Assembly (NCBI GenBank): GCA_017506865.1
Contig: JAFCMP010000121.1
Span: forward strand, 165,379-229,378
DNA: 64,000 bases
From: Tribonema minus
Taxonomy: Eukaryota > Sar > Xanthophyceae > Tribonematales > Tribonemataceae
Direction: 5' to 3'
A model generated the notes under the pieces. It had not been told where the DNA came from. It made no database searches and saw nothing but the letters and a program-made list of their open reading frames with translations. Within the stretch, counting starts at the first letter, position 1. Every line of letters begins with the position of its first letter. Shown here piece by piece: positions 12,493-24,598 of this stretch. The translations under genes were made by a program, and so were the position numbers.

Positions 12493-15400
12493 CTACTGTT
12501 CCCAGTCCACAGCGCTCTCACGTCGGCCTGCCCCCGCCGCCGGCCTGTCCGCAAACAACTCCGGCGGCTGCGCCAGCCGCGCGCCGGCGCGCAGCGCAGA
12601 CTCGTACGCCGCAGTGAGCGCCAGGATGCGTGCGCTCGCCTGCGTGCGCTCGCGCGCCGCGGCGGCCTCCGCGTCCGCCGCCGCCGCCGCCGTCGCCGCA
12701 CGCGCCACCGCGTCCGCGCGCTGCGCCTCTGCCGCCTGCTCCTCCTTGAGCGCGCACAGCAGGCGGCGGTTGTGCTGCGCCTGCGCAGCGCGCTGCTGTG
12801 ACCACAGGCGGCGGCGCCGCTGCGCCTGCGTGCGCCGCCGCTGCTCCGCGCGCTCCTCGTGCCGCCGCCGCTCCTCCTCCGCCGCTGCCGCTGCTGCTGA
12901 GGCGGCGGCGGCGGCGGCGGTGCTGCCGGCAGCGCAGGCGGCCGCGGATTTGCAATGGTGGTTTGACGGCGGCGCGGACATGGGGCGCTCCGCCTGCAGT
13001 GTTACACATTGTGATGGGATGGCGGCCGAGTGAGAAACGCATGTGCTCCATGCTTGAGTGCGGCACCAGTGGCTGCTGCTGCTGCTGCTGCTGCCGCAGC
13101 GGCTGCGTGCAGCGGAGCTGTGCCGTGCACGCGCCTCTGCTGTGGCGAGCGGCGCGACGCGCCTCTGCTGTGGCGAGCGGCGCGACGCGCACCGGCTGTG
13201 CGTCAGATACCTGCGGTATTCTGCGTGCATGTGAAATGTGTACGGATGTGCATGTTGCAGAAGTAGATGACGTTCCAAGTAAACCAAATACGCAAAATAC
13301 ATGTGCACCATGTAACTGACAAACTGACCGAGCCAAGCAATCAGACAATTGGGGCAACGAGACCCCATCCCTAACTCTCCGGCTCCACTGCAGCAATCTG
13401 TAACGTTTGCACGCCTGTGCCGGCCTGATCACGTAGCAGCGCCACTGCCATGCGGGGTGCTATCATGAATCGTCTGCGCGCTCAGCACCCCACAACCAAT
13501 CTTGCCTGTGAGGCGCTGACGGCATGAGGACTAGCGCTGTGCGGCCGCAGCGGCTTGTTGCGACAGCGCGGCGGCGGTGGCGCCGGCACAGGCGTGCAGG
13601 CTGCCGCGGCCAGCGCCGGCGGCAGCGTCCGCAGGCCGAACGATGGGTCTTGGAGCTGCGCAGCGGGTGCGGGGGGTGGCGGGGTAAGGACATTGCTCAG
13701 TAAGCGTCATTGAGCGCTCGCCAGCAGCACACAGGGTCATGACGGGCGTATGCAGGCACACAGGATACGCCCGCGTGCTGCAAAAACCCTGCGTAAACAA
13801 GATTTGTCCGCCGCTCTCCGCAAACTGACGTGATGCAGAGCTCTTGGCATCCTGACTAGGTCGCAGAAGAAGCAGCGTCTGTTGGCGCCACCTTCGGCCT
13901 ACCGGTCACATGTTGACACTGCTTTGGTCCCGCCTTCAGCGTATTTGAACACCTGCTGCGACAGAAACCATGGCGGTATTTACCAGCCATACTCCAAGCC
14001 CCACGCTCAGTGTTGCTGCAGTGCCGCACTTCATGCCGCGGCGGTGCTCTGCGTTCTTGCCGCTTCCGCATGGCCAAACGCCTTGGCAAGCAGGCGCCTC
14101 AGCTCAAACAGTCCGGCCTCTGCGCGCGCAACGCACGCCACACGACCGCGTGCCGCGCGATGCCCCCGCCGCCGCGCGCAATCAACCCTCCACACGTCAA
14201 CTCGAAGCTACACCGCACCTCGGCGGCGACGCGCGTGAAGTCCAGCCCCCCCCCCTCCGCCGCCGCCGCCGCCGCGTCCCCGCACAGCCCCCGCAGCCGC
14301 TCGCGCAGGCGCAGCTTGAGCTGCGCGTCGACGGCCGCCTGCGTGCGCCGCCCGCGCCGCAGCGCGCGCGCCGCCGCCTCCGCCTCCGCCACGCGCCGCG
14401 CGCGCGCCGCGAGCTCCGCGTCGAGCGCCGCACGCCGCGCCGCCTCCGCGCCCTGGCGCGCGCGCACGCGCTGCTGCCCGTCCGCCAGCCGCTCCCTCTC
14501 CTGGGTGTGTGGGGGGGGGGGGCGCAGGGTGTGTGTGTGCTGCGATGAGAGCCGAGCGCTCTGTGATTGAGCATGCGCGTTTGTGAAAAAAAAGCGAAGG
14601 GAGTGGCCTTGTTCCGTCAAGGCTGGCCAAGCGTCGCTCCGCTTTGCTTGTGCACACGCCCTGCTGCGTGCGTGCATGCACCCTGCCCGCCTTCGTCCTG
14701 CCCATTATCCCCCCCCCCCCCCCCCTCAAACACAGCCACCCACGTTCAACCCACACCGCCGCCGCTAGGCCCTCCTCTCACACCGCCCTTTGAGCGCTCA
14801 AACTGCAGCGCACAAGCAGCATGCTGCGCTGACCTTGGCCAGCTTGGCGGCGCGCTCTCGCAGCGCGCGCGCCTTGCCGCTCTCCGCCGCCGCCGCCTTC
14901 TCCTGCAGCCGCCGCCGCAGCGTCGCCTCGCGCGCGGCGTGCAGCTCCGCCGCCGCGCGTTGCCGCGATGTGCGCACCGCGTCGTTGTACGCGTCCTCCT
15001 CCGCCCTGTCGCGCGCCGCGCCCGCCGTGTGCTGGTATGTGTGCTGGGCCTGGGGAGCGGGGCGAGAGATGGGCAAGAAGAGGGGGGGGGGGACAAGTGC
15101 GTGTTCATCACCTGGGTCAGGGTGTTTTTTGAAATGGTTGAAGTTCAACCTACTGTGTTGTGTGTGAACCTCACAAAACAGTCATCATCACATGCGCCGT
15201 TCTCTTTTACGGTCATTCAGCCTGGCGTAGAAGCAGCGACATCTGCTGCCTCTGTCAGCACAGGCATGTGCTCGACGTTCACTGGCAGCGCAGCAGTTGT
15301 TGCTCACAACATGGCCAAGATAATGCCCCTATCACGAACAACAACCAACCCACAGCAATGCGCGCTGGTGCACTCGCTCTTGTGCGCCACAGCAGCAGTG

Positions 15401-18149
15401 CGGCTCACCTTTGCGGCGCGCTCCCGCGCCTCCGCCTCCTGCTCCCGCCGCAGCTGGTCCTGCCGCCGCTCGAACGACTCCTGCAGCAGCCGCTGCGCCG
15501 CTTCGTGCTGCGCCTTGGTGGCCGCGGCGCGCGCCTGCGAGCAAGACGAATGCAGCAGGTTACAGCAGCGCTGCTCACGACGGGCGTGCGACTGCAGCGC
15601 TACTTGTGTGCGCATGACGTGTGCGGGGCGGCGGCAGCGGCGTCGTGAAGTTCCGGGGGGGGGGGGGGGGGGGCTTGGGGTCACTTGCCTCTCGCCCGCT
15701 CGTGAACTTTCTCACAGCATCCATATACGGCGGTGCAAGTGTCCAACTGCCAGTAAGTACGATCGCCAAGTACAGTACTTGATTTTTCACTAAAGCTCGT
15801 CCACCTTGTCCAGCATGAAGCCTGCGTTGCGTCGGCCGCCTTCGCTACGCATCAACAGATTCACCGTCCCGGCGGCAAGAGCCGTTGTGCATACAGTACA
15901 TATGGCGCATCCCTCACCAGCAAACCAAAGCAGAGCGGCAGGATACATTCAGCGCATCTTGTACTCGGCAACCAAATATCGGTCACATTACTAACAACAA
16001 CGAGTCACTCAGACTCGTGGACTGCGACTCACCTCCGCCGCCTCGCGCCGCGCGCGCAGCCGCGCCTGGCGCGCGGCGCGCGCCTCTGCCAGCTCGCGCA
16101 TGTTGCCATCAAACACTACTCACAAAGGAGTCAAAGCGGTACCTGCGGCGCATCATGCGCTCTGCAAAACATTGTAGTGACATGACTCATGACAACAAGT
16201 CACTCAGACTCTGACTCACCTCTGCCGCCTCGCGCCGCGCGCGCAGCCGCGCCTGCCGCGCCGCGCGCGCCTCCGCCAGCTTCTCCTCGCGCGCGCGATC
16301 GCGCCGCTCCAGCTCCTCGCGCTTGGACGCCTCCAGGTGCTCCAGCCGCTCGAGGCACTGCCTCAGCTGCGGCAGCAGAGGCGGCAGGCGGCCACGCAAT
16401 GTATGAGCTTCTTAGCGCAGTGTGTACGCATCGCCGCAGCGGCGGGCGGTGGCAGTGCTCAGAGCGCATGTGCACAGCAACGGCTGCTCTTCGGACTGTG
16501 CACGCCATCGTCCCAGTATTGCTCGTGACGTGTGCCGTCAGAGTACCCAGCGCATGCATGTGCCGCCGCTCAGTGCCTGCCCGAATCTTCCACTCGATTC
16601 CCATGATGGTATTTTCAGGAAAATGGGGCTCGTTTGCCATCACTGACACCTCCGCGAGTCACTGTCCCAAAAGCATGCGCCTTGTGGCGCCGCCCTCCGC
16701 CTTGCGAGCACACTGTGTGCAGCACATGCAAGCGTCTCAGCGAAATGCGCCGCCCCCCCCAACGCCCGCACGCGCCTCAGCACTCGCCGCTTCTACACGC
16801 GCCCACTTGGCTCGCCCATCCGCTCTCATCCGCAGTCCTGCTGACCCGCAGAATGCACCCCTATTATCAAATGACTCAACCTCTTCTGCTACCTACTGCC
16901 ACGTACTTCAAGTGATGAAGCATCAAATCACACGTGGACGCACCTTGGCGTCCGCCACCTCCCTGCGTGCCGCGCGCCACTCCTCTTGTCTGCTCTGCAC
17001 CTGGCTGCAATCCTGCTGACCTGCAGAATGCAAGGCGTGTCCCCATAGACCTCACCTCTCCCGCTACCTACCCCTACATGTGTATCAAATCACGCGGCGC
17101 ACCTTGGCGTCCGCCACCTCCCCGCGCGCCGCGCGCCACTCCCCGGCGGCGGCGGCCTCCGCCGCGGCGCGCGCCGCGCGCGCGCCCTCCGCCGCCTCCG
17201 CCGCGCGCCGCCGCGCCGCCTCCGCCTCCTGCGACGCGCGCACGGCACGAGCCTCCCTCTCCGCGCGCGCCGCCCGCGCCCTCTCGCGCTCCGCCCTGCG
17301 CTCCGCGACTCTACGACTCTGATCGGCGAGTCGCGCCTGGCGCGCCGCCTCCGCTCGCTCGGCGTCCGCGGCGAGCGCGGCGGCGCGCCTGTCGAGCTGC
17401 GCGGCATGCAGCTCGTAGGCGATGAGCTGCTGGATCTCGGCGGCGCGGCGGCGCTGCGCCGCGGTGGTGATGGCGATCTCGCGCTCTAGCATGGCGGACC
17501 TGTGGGGGACGGGGGGGGGGGGGGGGCGCGGCGTGTTGTGGTGTTTGGGTCAGGCGTGGTGCTGTGGATGATGTGTGTCATAATGAGTGGTGACATGGCT
17601 GGCAGGGATTCTGATTGTGGAGGCGACTGGAGTGATGTCCCTCGTGCACCGAAACTCAAAAGCAAGGAGTTGGGAATGTCATCGAGTGGCGTTGCAGCAC
17701 GCTCCAGCTCCGACGCGCCAACTGGTCTGATGTGTCAAATGCAATGGCTGGTCAGCAGCTTTCAGTGTACAGATATAGGTTCCTGAGACCATACCACTCA
17801 TGCACGATGATGCAACAATGTGTTCATGATGGTGACACACGAGCACATATTTGCAGTACTACCTTGGCCGCTTGTAGTCCCTCTCGTGTGTTTGTCGAGC
17901 GAGTTTGTCTGCTGATGGTGCATCCAGAGCCGGATTGCGGGTTGAACCCCCATTTTCACCCATCGCGTCCACTACCTGCTTGTCATGCTCATGCTCCTGC
18001 TCCTGCTGACTGTCATGGTGTTCCTGCTCCTGCGGTGTGTCTAGCTCCTCCTCCCATTCAACGCGTTCATCTGCGGCCGATGCTTCCGTCTTCGGGTCGT
18101 CAGCTGTTGCTTGTGACATTCTACTGGTATCTAACGGCTCTGCCATCAT
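12493..18149 (-). CDS. Long Arg/Ala/Glu-rich coiled-coil protein
   Basis: The exact family is not recognised. Eight exons splice in frame: 18149-17863, 17499-17103, 17015-16944, 16366-16220, 15534-15409, 15049-14834, 14500-14219 and 12993-12493, giving about 675 residues. The start is the first of two adjacent ATGs at 18149. The N-terminal 95 residues are acidic and Gln/Glu/His-rich. From about residue 100 the protein is almost wholly charged helix (runs of Arg-Ala-Glu-Ala type), as in trichohyalin/TPH-like and flagellar coiled-coil proteins. The last exon begins with a Pro- and Ala-rich linker and ends AVDWEQ. The codon-to-phase fit at every junction is the main support. Exon 3 repeats the end of exon 2 (EVADAK), so it looks like an internal duplication. 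It is divergent from the LEA gene. A ciliary or cytoskeletal role is only a guess. Confidence 0.68.
16033..16103 (-). repeat. Partial copy of exon 4 of the coiled-coil gene
   Basis: This piece in the next intron repeats the 3' half of exon 4 (protein LAEARAARQARLRARREAAE) together with its splice donor GTGAGTC. No acceptor precedes it, so it is probably not spliced in. Confidence 0.75.
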
Positions 18150-18358
18150 CGTGGGCTGTCTGTCTTGGACCCACAGACACACACGCTGAAATGGCAGTTA
18201 CAAAATTGTGCAAACTTCAGCTTCAACTTGAATCTCTCTACCTCAGAACACAGAACGCAGGCAAAGGAGCAAAAGCCTTCATTGTCAAGCTACACACGCA
18301 CACGACGCTCATACGCAGACCTACCGAAACAGTTTCTCCACAGCTTCCTCACTACATC
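18150..18358. promoter_or_regulatory. Shared divergent promoter region, coiled-coil/LEA
   Basis: The two start codons face away from each other with 209 bases between them. The interval includes CTTCAACTTGAA at 18221, one instance of a palindromic motif that recurs through the window. Co-regulation is inferred from the layout only. Confidence 0.4.
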
Positions 18359-19767
18359 ATGGCTTCTCTGGGCAGCGACGTCCCGGCTTCAGGGCACGAG
18401 AGGCAGGCACCTCTCTCGAACAAGGATCTGCAGGAGCAGGTGAGCGTCGCGCACATACACGGCGACATTCTCATGCATGACTGCTGCACCGCTGCGTTCA
18501 GGCTAGCTGGCAGTGGCTGCTTGCTGGACCCGCGGTGCAAGGTGTCCCGCGTCTGCAGTCACAATGTGCGCTGTGCCTGCTTTTACAGACTTGGCAGCTC
18601 GCGACCGCAACAGATTGGGTTGTACCTCTGGCAAATATACTTGTATAAACATGTCAACCGATCATGTCCCGTGTCGGTGGCTACACCTACGCACTGCCCC
18701 TCACATTCCGCCGTTCCTCACCCCTCCCCCACCGCAGCCCGCCCCCGCTTTCGAGGGCGGCACCTCCGCGGAGCAAGAGCCGCAGGCGGCTGCCCCAGGC
18801 ATCATCGGCAGCGCTGTCGGCGCCGTTGAGAACCTCGTGCACGGCGTCAAGAACATGGTGCTGGGCCCTGACCAGCCTGCCGAGCAGCAGCAGGCCTCGG
18901 AGGGCGCCGCACGCGAGGCGGAGACGGCCAAGGCCAAGGCCGGTGAGGCCGCGGCCGCGGGCAAGGACGCCGCGCGCTCCGGCGGCTCCGCCGTCGTGCA
19001 GGGCGCGCAGAGCGCCGTCGGCGCCGTCACCGGGGCGGTCACAGGTGCGCAGCAGTCATGTGTGCGGGACCGAGGCGCTTTTGCATTCTCCGCTCCTGCG
19101 CGTTAACCAGTTGCTGATGTCGCAAGTGTATTGTGGAAAGCACGGCGCGCCCACAGCGCAGCTGCAACGTCAAACGTCTCACAGCACAGGCGTCAGGTTG
19201 CCGCCCCCCCCCCCCCCCCCCGCGCGCTCATCCAGCACGGCTCAGCCTGAACCTACCCTGATGCTTACTACCCCCCCCCCCCCCCCCCTCCCCGCCCCCC
19301 CCCCCCCCGGGGGAACAGGCGCGGCGTCCGCCGTCTCGCAGCGCGCGACCGACGCCACGCAGGCAACATCCCAGCGCGCCGGCGACGCGTACAACGCCAC
19401 AACGCAGAAGACGGGCGACGTCGCGCGCGGCGCCAACGAGCGCGCCGGCGGCGTCGTACAGGCCGTCGAGAACGCCGCCGCGGGCGCCGTAGGCTACGTG
19501 CGCAGCGGCGCCGCGGCGGTGATGGGGACGTTCACGGGCGGCGCGCGCGCGGCAGGGGAGGAGGGCGACGCGGCCGCCGCAGCGGGGCGCGACAAGGTGC
19601 GCGCACATAGCGACGATGCTCCGCAATGCTGCCGCCCAATGATTATGTAGCGGGGTGTGTAGCAGGATGGTGCTAGTGGGGGTGGGGGTGTCTGGTGTGT
19701 ATCGGTTGCTGCGGCGTGCGTGCAAGAACGCCCTCGGTTGATGTTCAGACGACGGCGGAATTGAGGA

Positions 19768-19801
<34 letters not shown>

Positions 19802-22800
19802 GAATGGCATGCTGTTCACATGCGTCCCTGAATTGCGCACACTTGTACATGCTCTGTGAGCATAACATGTAGTACATGCTTGCAATGTAGACGCAGCATA
19901 CATGCTTGCAATGTAGACGCAGTTGTGGACGCATGCAGACACCCCGCACGTGTCAGCCCCGCGTGCGGCCCATGGCTCCCCCCACTGCCGCTAGGCTTCA
20001 TTCCCCCCTCAGCGTCCCCTCACACCGCACGCGTATGTGCACCGTCCTGTTCCGCAGGCTGCTGAGACCGGTCAGCAAGCGCAGGACGCGGCCGCTACGG
20101 GCGCCGGCAAGGCCCAGGAGAAGGGCGCCGAAGCCAGCGCTCAGGCGCAGGGCGCCGTCGAGGCCACCAAGGCCAAGGCGCAGGAGCTCCAGGGCAAGGT
20201 ACGACAACCTCTCGTTGGTTGTGTCAGGGTTCCTCAAGCCCCCGTTTGTGTGGCGGGGAACAGTGCTGTATGAGTAAATCCGCAATGAGCGCGTAGACGG
20301 CTGTCCAGCCGTGTGCGTCACTCATGTTGGGTGCTGTCGCACGAGCGCATGCGCGGTGCGTGTGCGGCGCAGTGCTGACGCGGCAGCGCTCGCCCCGTGA
20401 GGCTCCGCCGCGCTCGCATCGAGGATCTCTCAACTCTTCCGAGCACCATCTACGCATGGCAGTTCACGGGTGCTGCGCTCACTGAAGTGCTGCCTCTGCG
20501 CGTTCTGTTTGTTGCGGCAGGCGGGCGAGAAGGTTGAGCAGGCGCGCGACGCCGCGGGCGAGACCGCGGAACAGCTCAAGCAGCAGGGCGCGCAGGCCGT
20601 GGAGAGCGGCAAGGGTGCCGCGCAGGCCGCCGCGACCAAGGCGCAGGAGCTCAGCCAGCAGGTGCGTAGGTGTACACTTGTCCGCATCGATTTGCAGCCG
20701 CTGACACATGAGTCTAGTAGCCAGCTGTTGACATGAGTCAAAATGCCAGCCGCGCAGGCTGCCGCGACCAACGTCCGACGGGGAATATCGCTCCCCCATT
20801 GCGCCCAAGCCTACCCTCTTGCAATCGTGGTCATATTGCAATCGCGGTCACACGTGGGCCGCAGCGACAGCAGCAGAACATCGGCTCCGTCTCTGACAGG
20901 ACCAGTGCTCTGATCTGAGTCATCTTTCATGGAAGCGTGGGTAACACTTCTCGTTCCGCTGACGTTAGCAAGCGAGCACGCCGCACCTCTTGTCGGCACA
21001 CGCAGGAGAGCGAGCGACTCTGGATTTTGACTCTGCTCTGCCCACCGCACTTGCCGCGTGTACGCAGGCGGGCGCGCAGGCCTCTGCCTACGGCGATGCC
21101 GCCGCCACACAGGCCGCTGGCGCACGCGCCGCCGCCAAGGAGAGGGCCCAGGAGATCGGTCAGCAGGTGTGTATGAATGTATGTGGCCACACGCAGCAGC
21201 GCTCAGCATGTGCCTGTGAAGTGATTGTGGACGCTAAACGGTTCGTGCAAGTTGCCAGTGACATGAGCGCTGAGAATGAGCTGCGAGCTATGTATGATTG
21301 TCGCACACAGCTCATGGTGTTGCGCTCCCAAGTGGTCAGCATGAGTGTACAGGTGTCGATATCACCCCCCCCCAGCCCCTCCCCCGCCCCATTCTCGATG
21401 CACCTGCACATTTTGAGCCATGCGAGCTTTTAGCATGTCCCGCTATGCCTGTTACGTTCTGTCGACGTGCATCGCATCCTTTGACTCAACATCGAGTGCG
21501 AGGCCTTATTCAAGTGCTACGTTGCTCATCGGCTGTGCAGGCGAGGGACAAGGCGTACGGCGCCCGCGATGCCACTGCAGAGACTGCCGAGAGCGCAAAG
21601 CAGAAGGTACAGAGCACTGATACACTCCCTAACTTGTGCCTTATCTGCAAGCAGTATAACAGAAGTATCAATCACGCCGATGTTCTTTGGAGGATGTGTA
21701 TTCTATCGCGCATGATTTGCTGGTTCGTTGTTGTGGAGCATCTGGGTACTCGGACGTGTACTACTAGTAGTACCATGCCGTGAGTGTTGCAGGTAGTATG
21801 TGCTTCTTGGGTCTGCCATATAGAGGCGCAGTTTGCAATTGACTCTCGTGTGTGTGTGTGTCTAAGTACACATCTCAAGTCTTTCCAGGTCTCTGAGCCT
21901 CGACATTCAGTAGATGCGCAGTGCTCAAGCATGGTTGAAATGTGCACCTTGTATGAGTGCATTTGTCACCATGGTACGTGTGCTGCATACATGAAACCAT
22001 CAGACAACGCCAGCCGTCGGTTCAGCATCGTCTTATGCAGAACCGCGAGCTGCGTAGAACAGCCAGCACATGGCTCATTGCGCAGCACAAAAAGCCACAA
22101 GCTGAGGGCACAATACCACACTCTTTCGTATATTGCCAAACCTGGTGCCCTTCCAGTGTCAAGCACTTGTACCCACCCTGTGCAGCCCCAGTCCCGCCTG
22201 TGCGCACATCTCACCTACTCCCCCTCCCCCCCCCCCCCTGTGTGCGCGCCGCATTCATCCGCATCAGGCCTCCGAGACCGCAGAGGCAGCCAAGGCGAAG
22301 ACCGCCGAGACTGCGGATGCAGCCAAAACCAAGACCGCCGAGACCACCGAAGCGGCTAAAGCCAAGACCGCCGAGATGGCGGAAGCCGCTAAAACCAAGG
22401 CAGCTGAGACCACCGAAGCGGCTAAGGCCAAGACGTCCGAGACCGCAGAAGCGGCTAAAGCCAAGACTGCAGAGACCACCGAAGCGGCCAAATCCAAGAC
22501 TGCTGAGACTGCGGATGCGGCCAAAACCAAGACGGCTGAGGGCGCGCAGGCGGCGCAGCAGCGCGGCGGCGAGGCCATGCTGCGCACCGAGAACGCCTTC
22601 CGAGCGCGCGAGGCAAGTGGCGGCAGCGGCGGCGTGTCGGAGGCCGTCGCCGGCAACAGCGGCGGCGCCGCGCAGGCTGAGCAGGTATGCGAAATGGAAG
22701 GAGCGCGCAGCGTACATTGGAGTTGTGAATAAATCAGCTTGTGATGAAGTTGTGCACAACAGAAGAGACGCGTGCATGCACTGATTGAGTGGGTACATAA

Positions 22801-23409
22801 TGGGTGAGATACCCGCCCTGGGCCTGTATTCAATCTGGCGTCATAACTTATTTACGAATCACAACTGTGACTGGGGTTGCATTCAACCTGCTTCAAGAAA
22901 GTGTGCGCCGGGGATGCCTCGCATTGCACTTTATGTCGAACACTCCACAGCGCTCCGCTCTTCGCCCCCCGCCCCCCCCCCTTGTCCCCCCGGGGCTGTG
23001 TTTCAATCTGGCGCAGGTGAACGTGCGCCTGGGGTATCTCGCATTGCGCCATACCGTAGGTACACCAGACACTTCACAGCGCTCCCCCCCCCCCACCCCC
23101 CCCGTTCACCCCCCCCTCGCTTGCCTCACACGCCCCCACCACACCACCACGCGCTGACAGGTCCTCCCCCCGTCGCGCATCTGAACACGCCTCCGCTGAC
23201 CCCAGCAGCAGTCCGCACTGACCGCGCCCACGGGCGACATGGCGTACGGGCAGGCCGCGCAGGAGAGCGCTGCCGCAGAGGCGGGCGCGCCCACGCAGGG
23301 CGTGGTGGCGCCGCCGCTTTTGGCCAAGCCCGTTCTGCTGTCGACGCCCAGCGACCCTAGCGCGCGCTGGGCGACGGAGGAGGAGACGCTGCGCGGCGGC
23401 GCGCGCTAG
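18359..23409 (+). CDS. Group-3 LEA-like protein
   Basis: LEA group 3 proteins are disordered when hydrated and fold to amphipathic helices on drying, protecting membranes and proteins. Nine exons splice in frame: 18359-18439, 18738-19044, 19319-19596, 20058-20198, 20521-20661, 21068-21166, 21541-21606, 22268-22684 and 23206-23409, giving about 577 residues. All junctions are phase 0 except one phase-1 junction between exons 2 and 3. Composition is Ala/Glu/Lys/Thr-rich with no Cys. Exon 8 holds about nine 11-residue units of the type TAETTEAAKAK. Exons 4 and 5 are both 141 nt and both end in KAQEL-x-x-(K/Q), so they look like duplicates. An apolipoprotein or plastid LEA-like annotation would describe the same repeats. 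No targeting signal is evident. It lies upstream of the mannitol-1-phosphate dehydrogenase gene on the same strand. Confidence 0.8.
22268..22560 (+). repeat. 33-bp tandem repeats in LEA exon 8
   Basis: About nine imperfect 33-base units, each coding for one 11-residue LEA motif (A-E-T-x-E-A-A-K-x-K-T). Third-position changes dominate between units, which suggests that the protein repeat is being kept. Confidence 0.85.
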
Positions 23410-24598
23410 GCGTAGGGCGGATGCTCAGTTAATTGGCGACGATGCTCAGTCTCATTGAGGGGGGGGGGGGGGGGGAAAGGGGGTTGTTGCCGTGCAGGCT
23501 GCCGCAGGCAATGCAGAGTAGTGTGAGCGCAGCAAGACTGAGCGTGGCCACGTTGTAGATACGCGCGTGTGCGAGCGAGCGTTAGCGGGGTGAGGGGAGG
23601 GGGTCTTCTGTGCTGAGCTGTTGTCGGCGCTCACCAACCCAGGCAGTCGAACGTCCACAGGCAGTAACGAGAGCCTGAGTGCACGGGCGTGCCGTCAGGC
23701 CAGCTGCAGTAGCGGAAGCAGGTTGAACATGGCAATGGCGGTGTGTCCGTGCTTCAGGAATGACAGGCCTGCGAGTGCATATGTGAGAGAGTTGTACATC
23801 CAAGGGAGGTTGATGGTGGGGGATCTCACGAGCAGCTGGTCTAGATGGCACATCATGGGCGCTAGTTTCTAGAAGTGTCATGCATGTCTTTCGCTTGCAA
23901 GATGACCGTAACCGACCCGCATCGCGCGGCCGCCGCCGCATAGAGTTGGTGGCGACTGTAGCTGCAGAAGGGCCCCCACATTCTGCAATCTTGCAGTGGC
24001 ATGCGACAGTCCCTAGACTATACGCACGGGGCAACAATGTCCATGTAATGCGACTTGTGTGGAGTGTAATAGTCTCTCTTTGGTATTTCTTTTGTTCCTG
24101 TTGCTTTGTGAACATGTCCGTGGTGTTGCCGCCAACTGTCTGCAGTGTGTGTGCTGTTGGTGATGTTGTTGGTTATATTGTTGTGCACACAAGTGTCTCA
24201 TGTGGAATGGAGTCCTGCGATCAGGATTAAGAACAGTTCATGATCATCTGTGCCTGTAGGTGCCAACAGGAGAAGTGCAGTGTGGCTTCAAAAACCTCTC
24301 ACTAAGTCTTTCCTGGTTTGCTTGTGACAGATAACTTCCTGTTGTGCATGCATGGTTGAAAAGCTGTTGGTTGCTTTTTGGTGTGCTCATAGAGACATAG
24401 AGACTCTCATCACGTTTCTGCAATCTTCCGATTACAACGTCAGAACTGTATGTACAATGTAACCTAATCTGTTTTTTCTCATTGATGTTGAAGTTTACAA
24501 ACTTCCTCGATGTGTTCCATCTTCTTTTGGCCGACCCACCGAGCTCGAGCACACACAGACCCCCTACAGAGACATTCTCATTCACGCAACAGACAATC
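23410..24598. other. Spacer between LEA and M1PDH genes
   Basis: This 1.2-kb interval contains a G run at about 23459-23475 and no convincing exon. It must include the LEA 3' untranslated region and the promoter of the mannitol-1-phosphate dehydrogenase gene. A minus-strand frame at 23582-24115 looks like noise. Confidence 0.5.

Noticed and set aside
22268-22560. Short regular repeats resembling a CRISPR array
   Set aside because: The units are 33-base coding repeats with no spacers, inside a LEA exon of a eukaryote.
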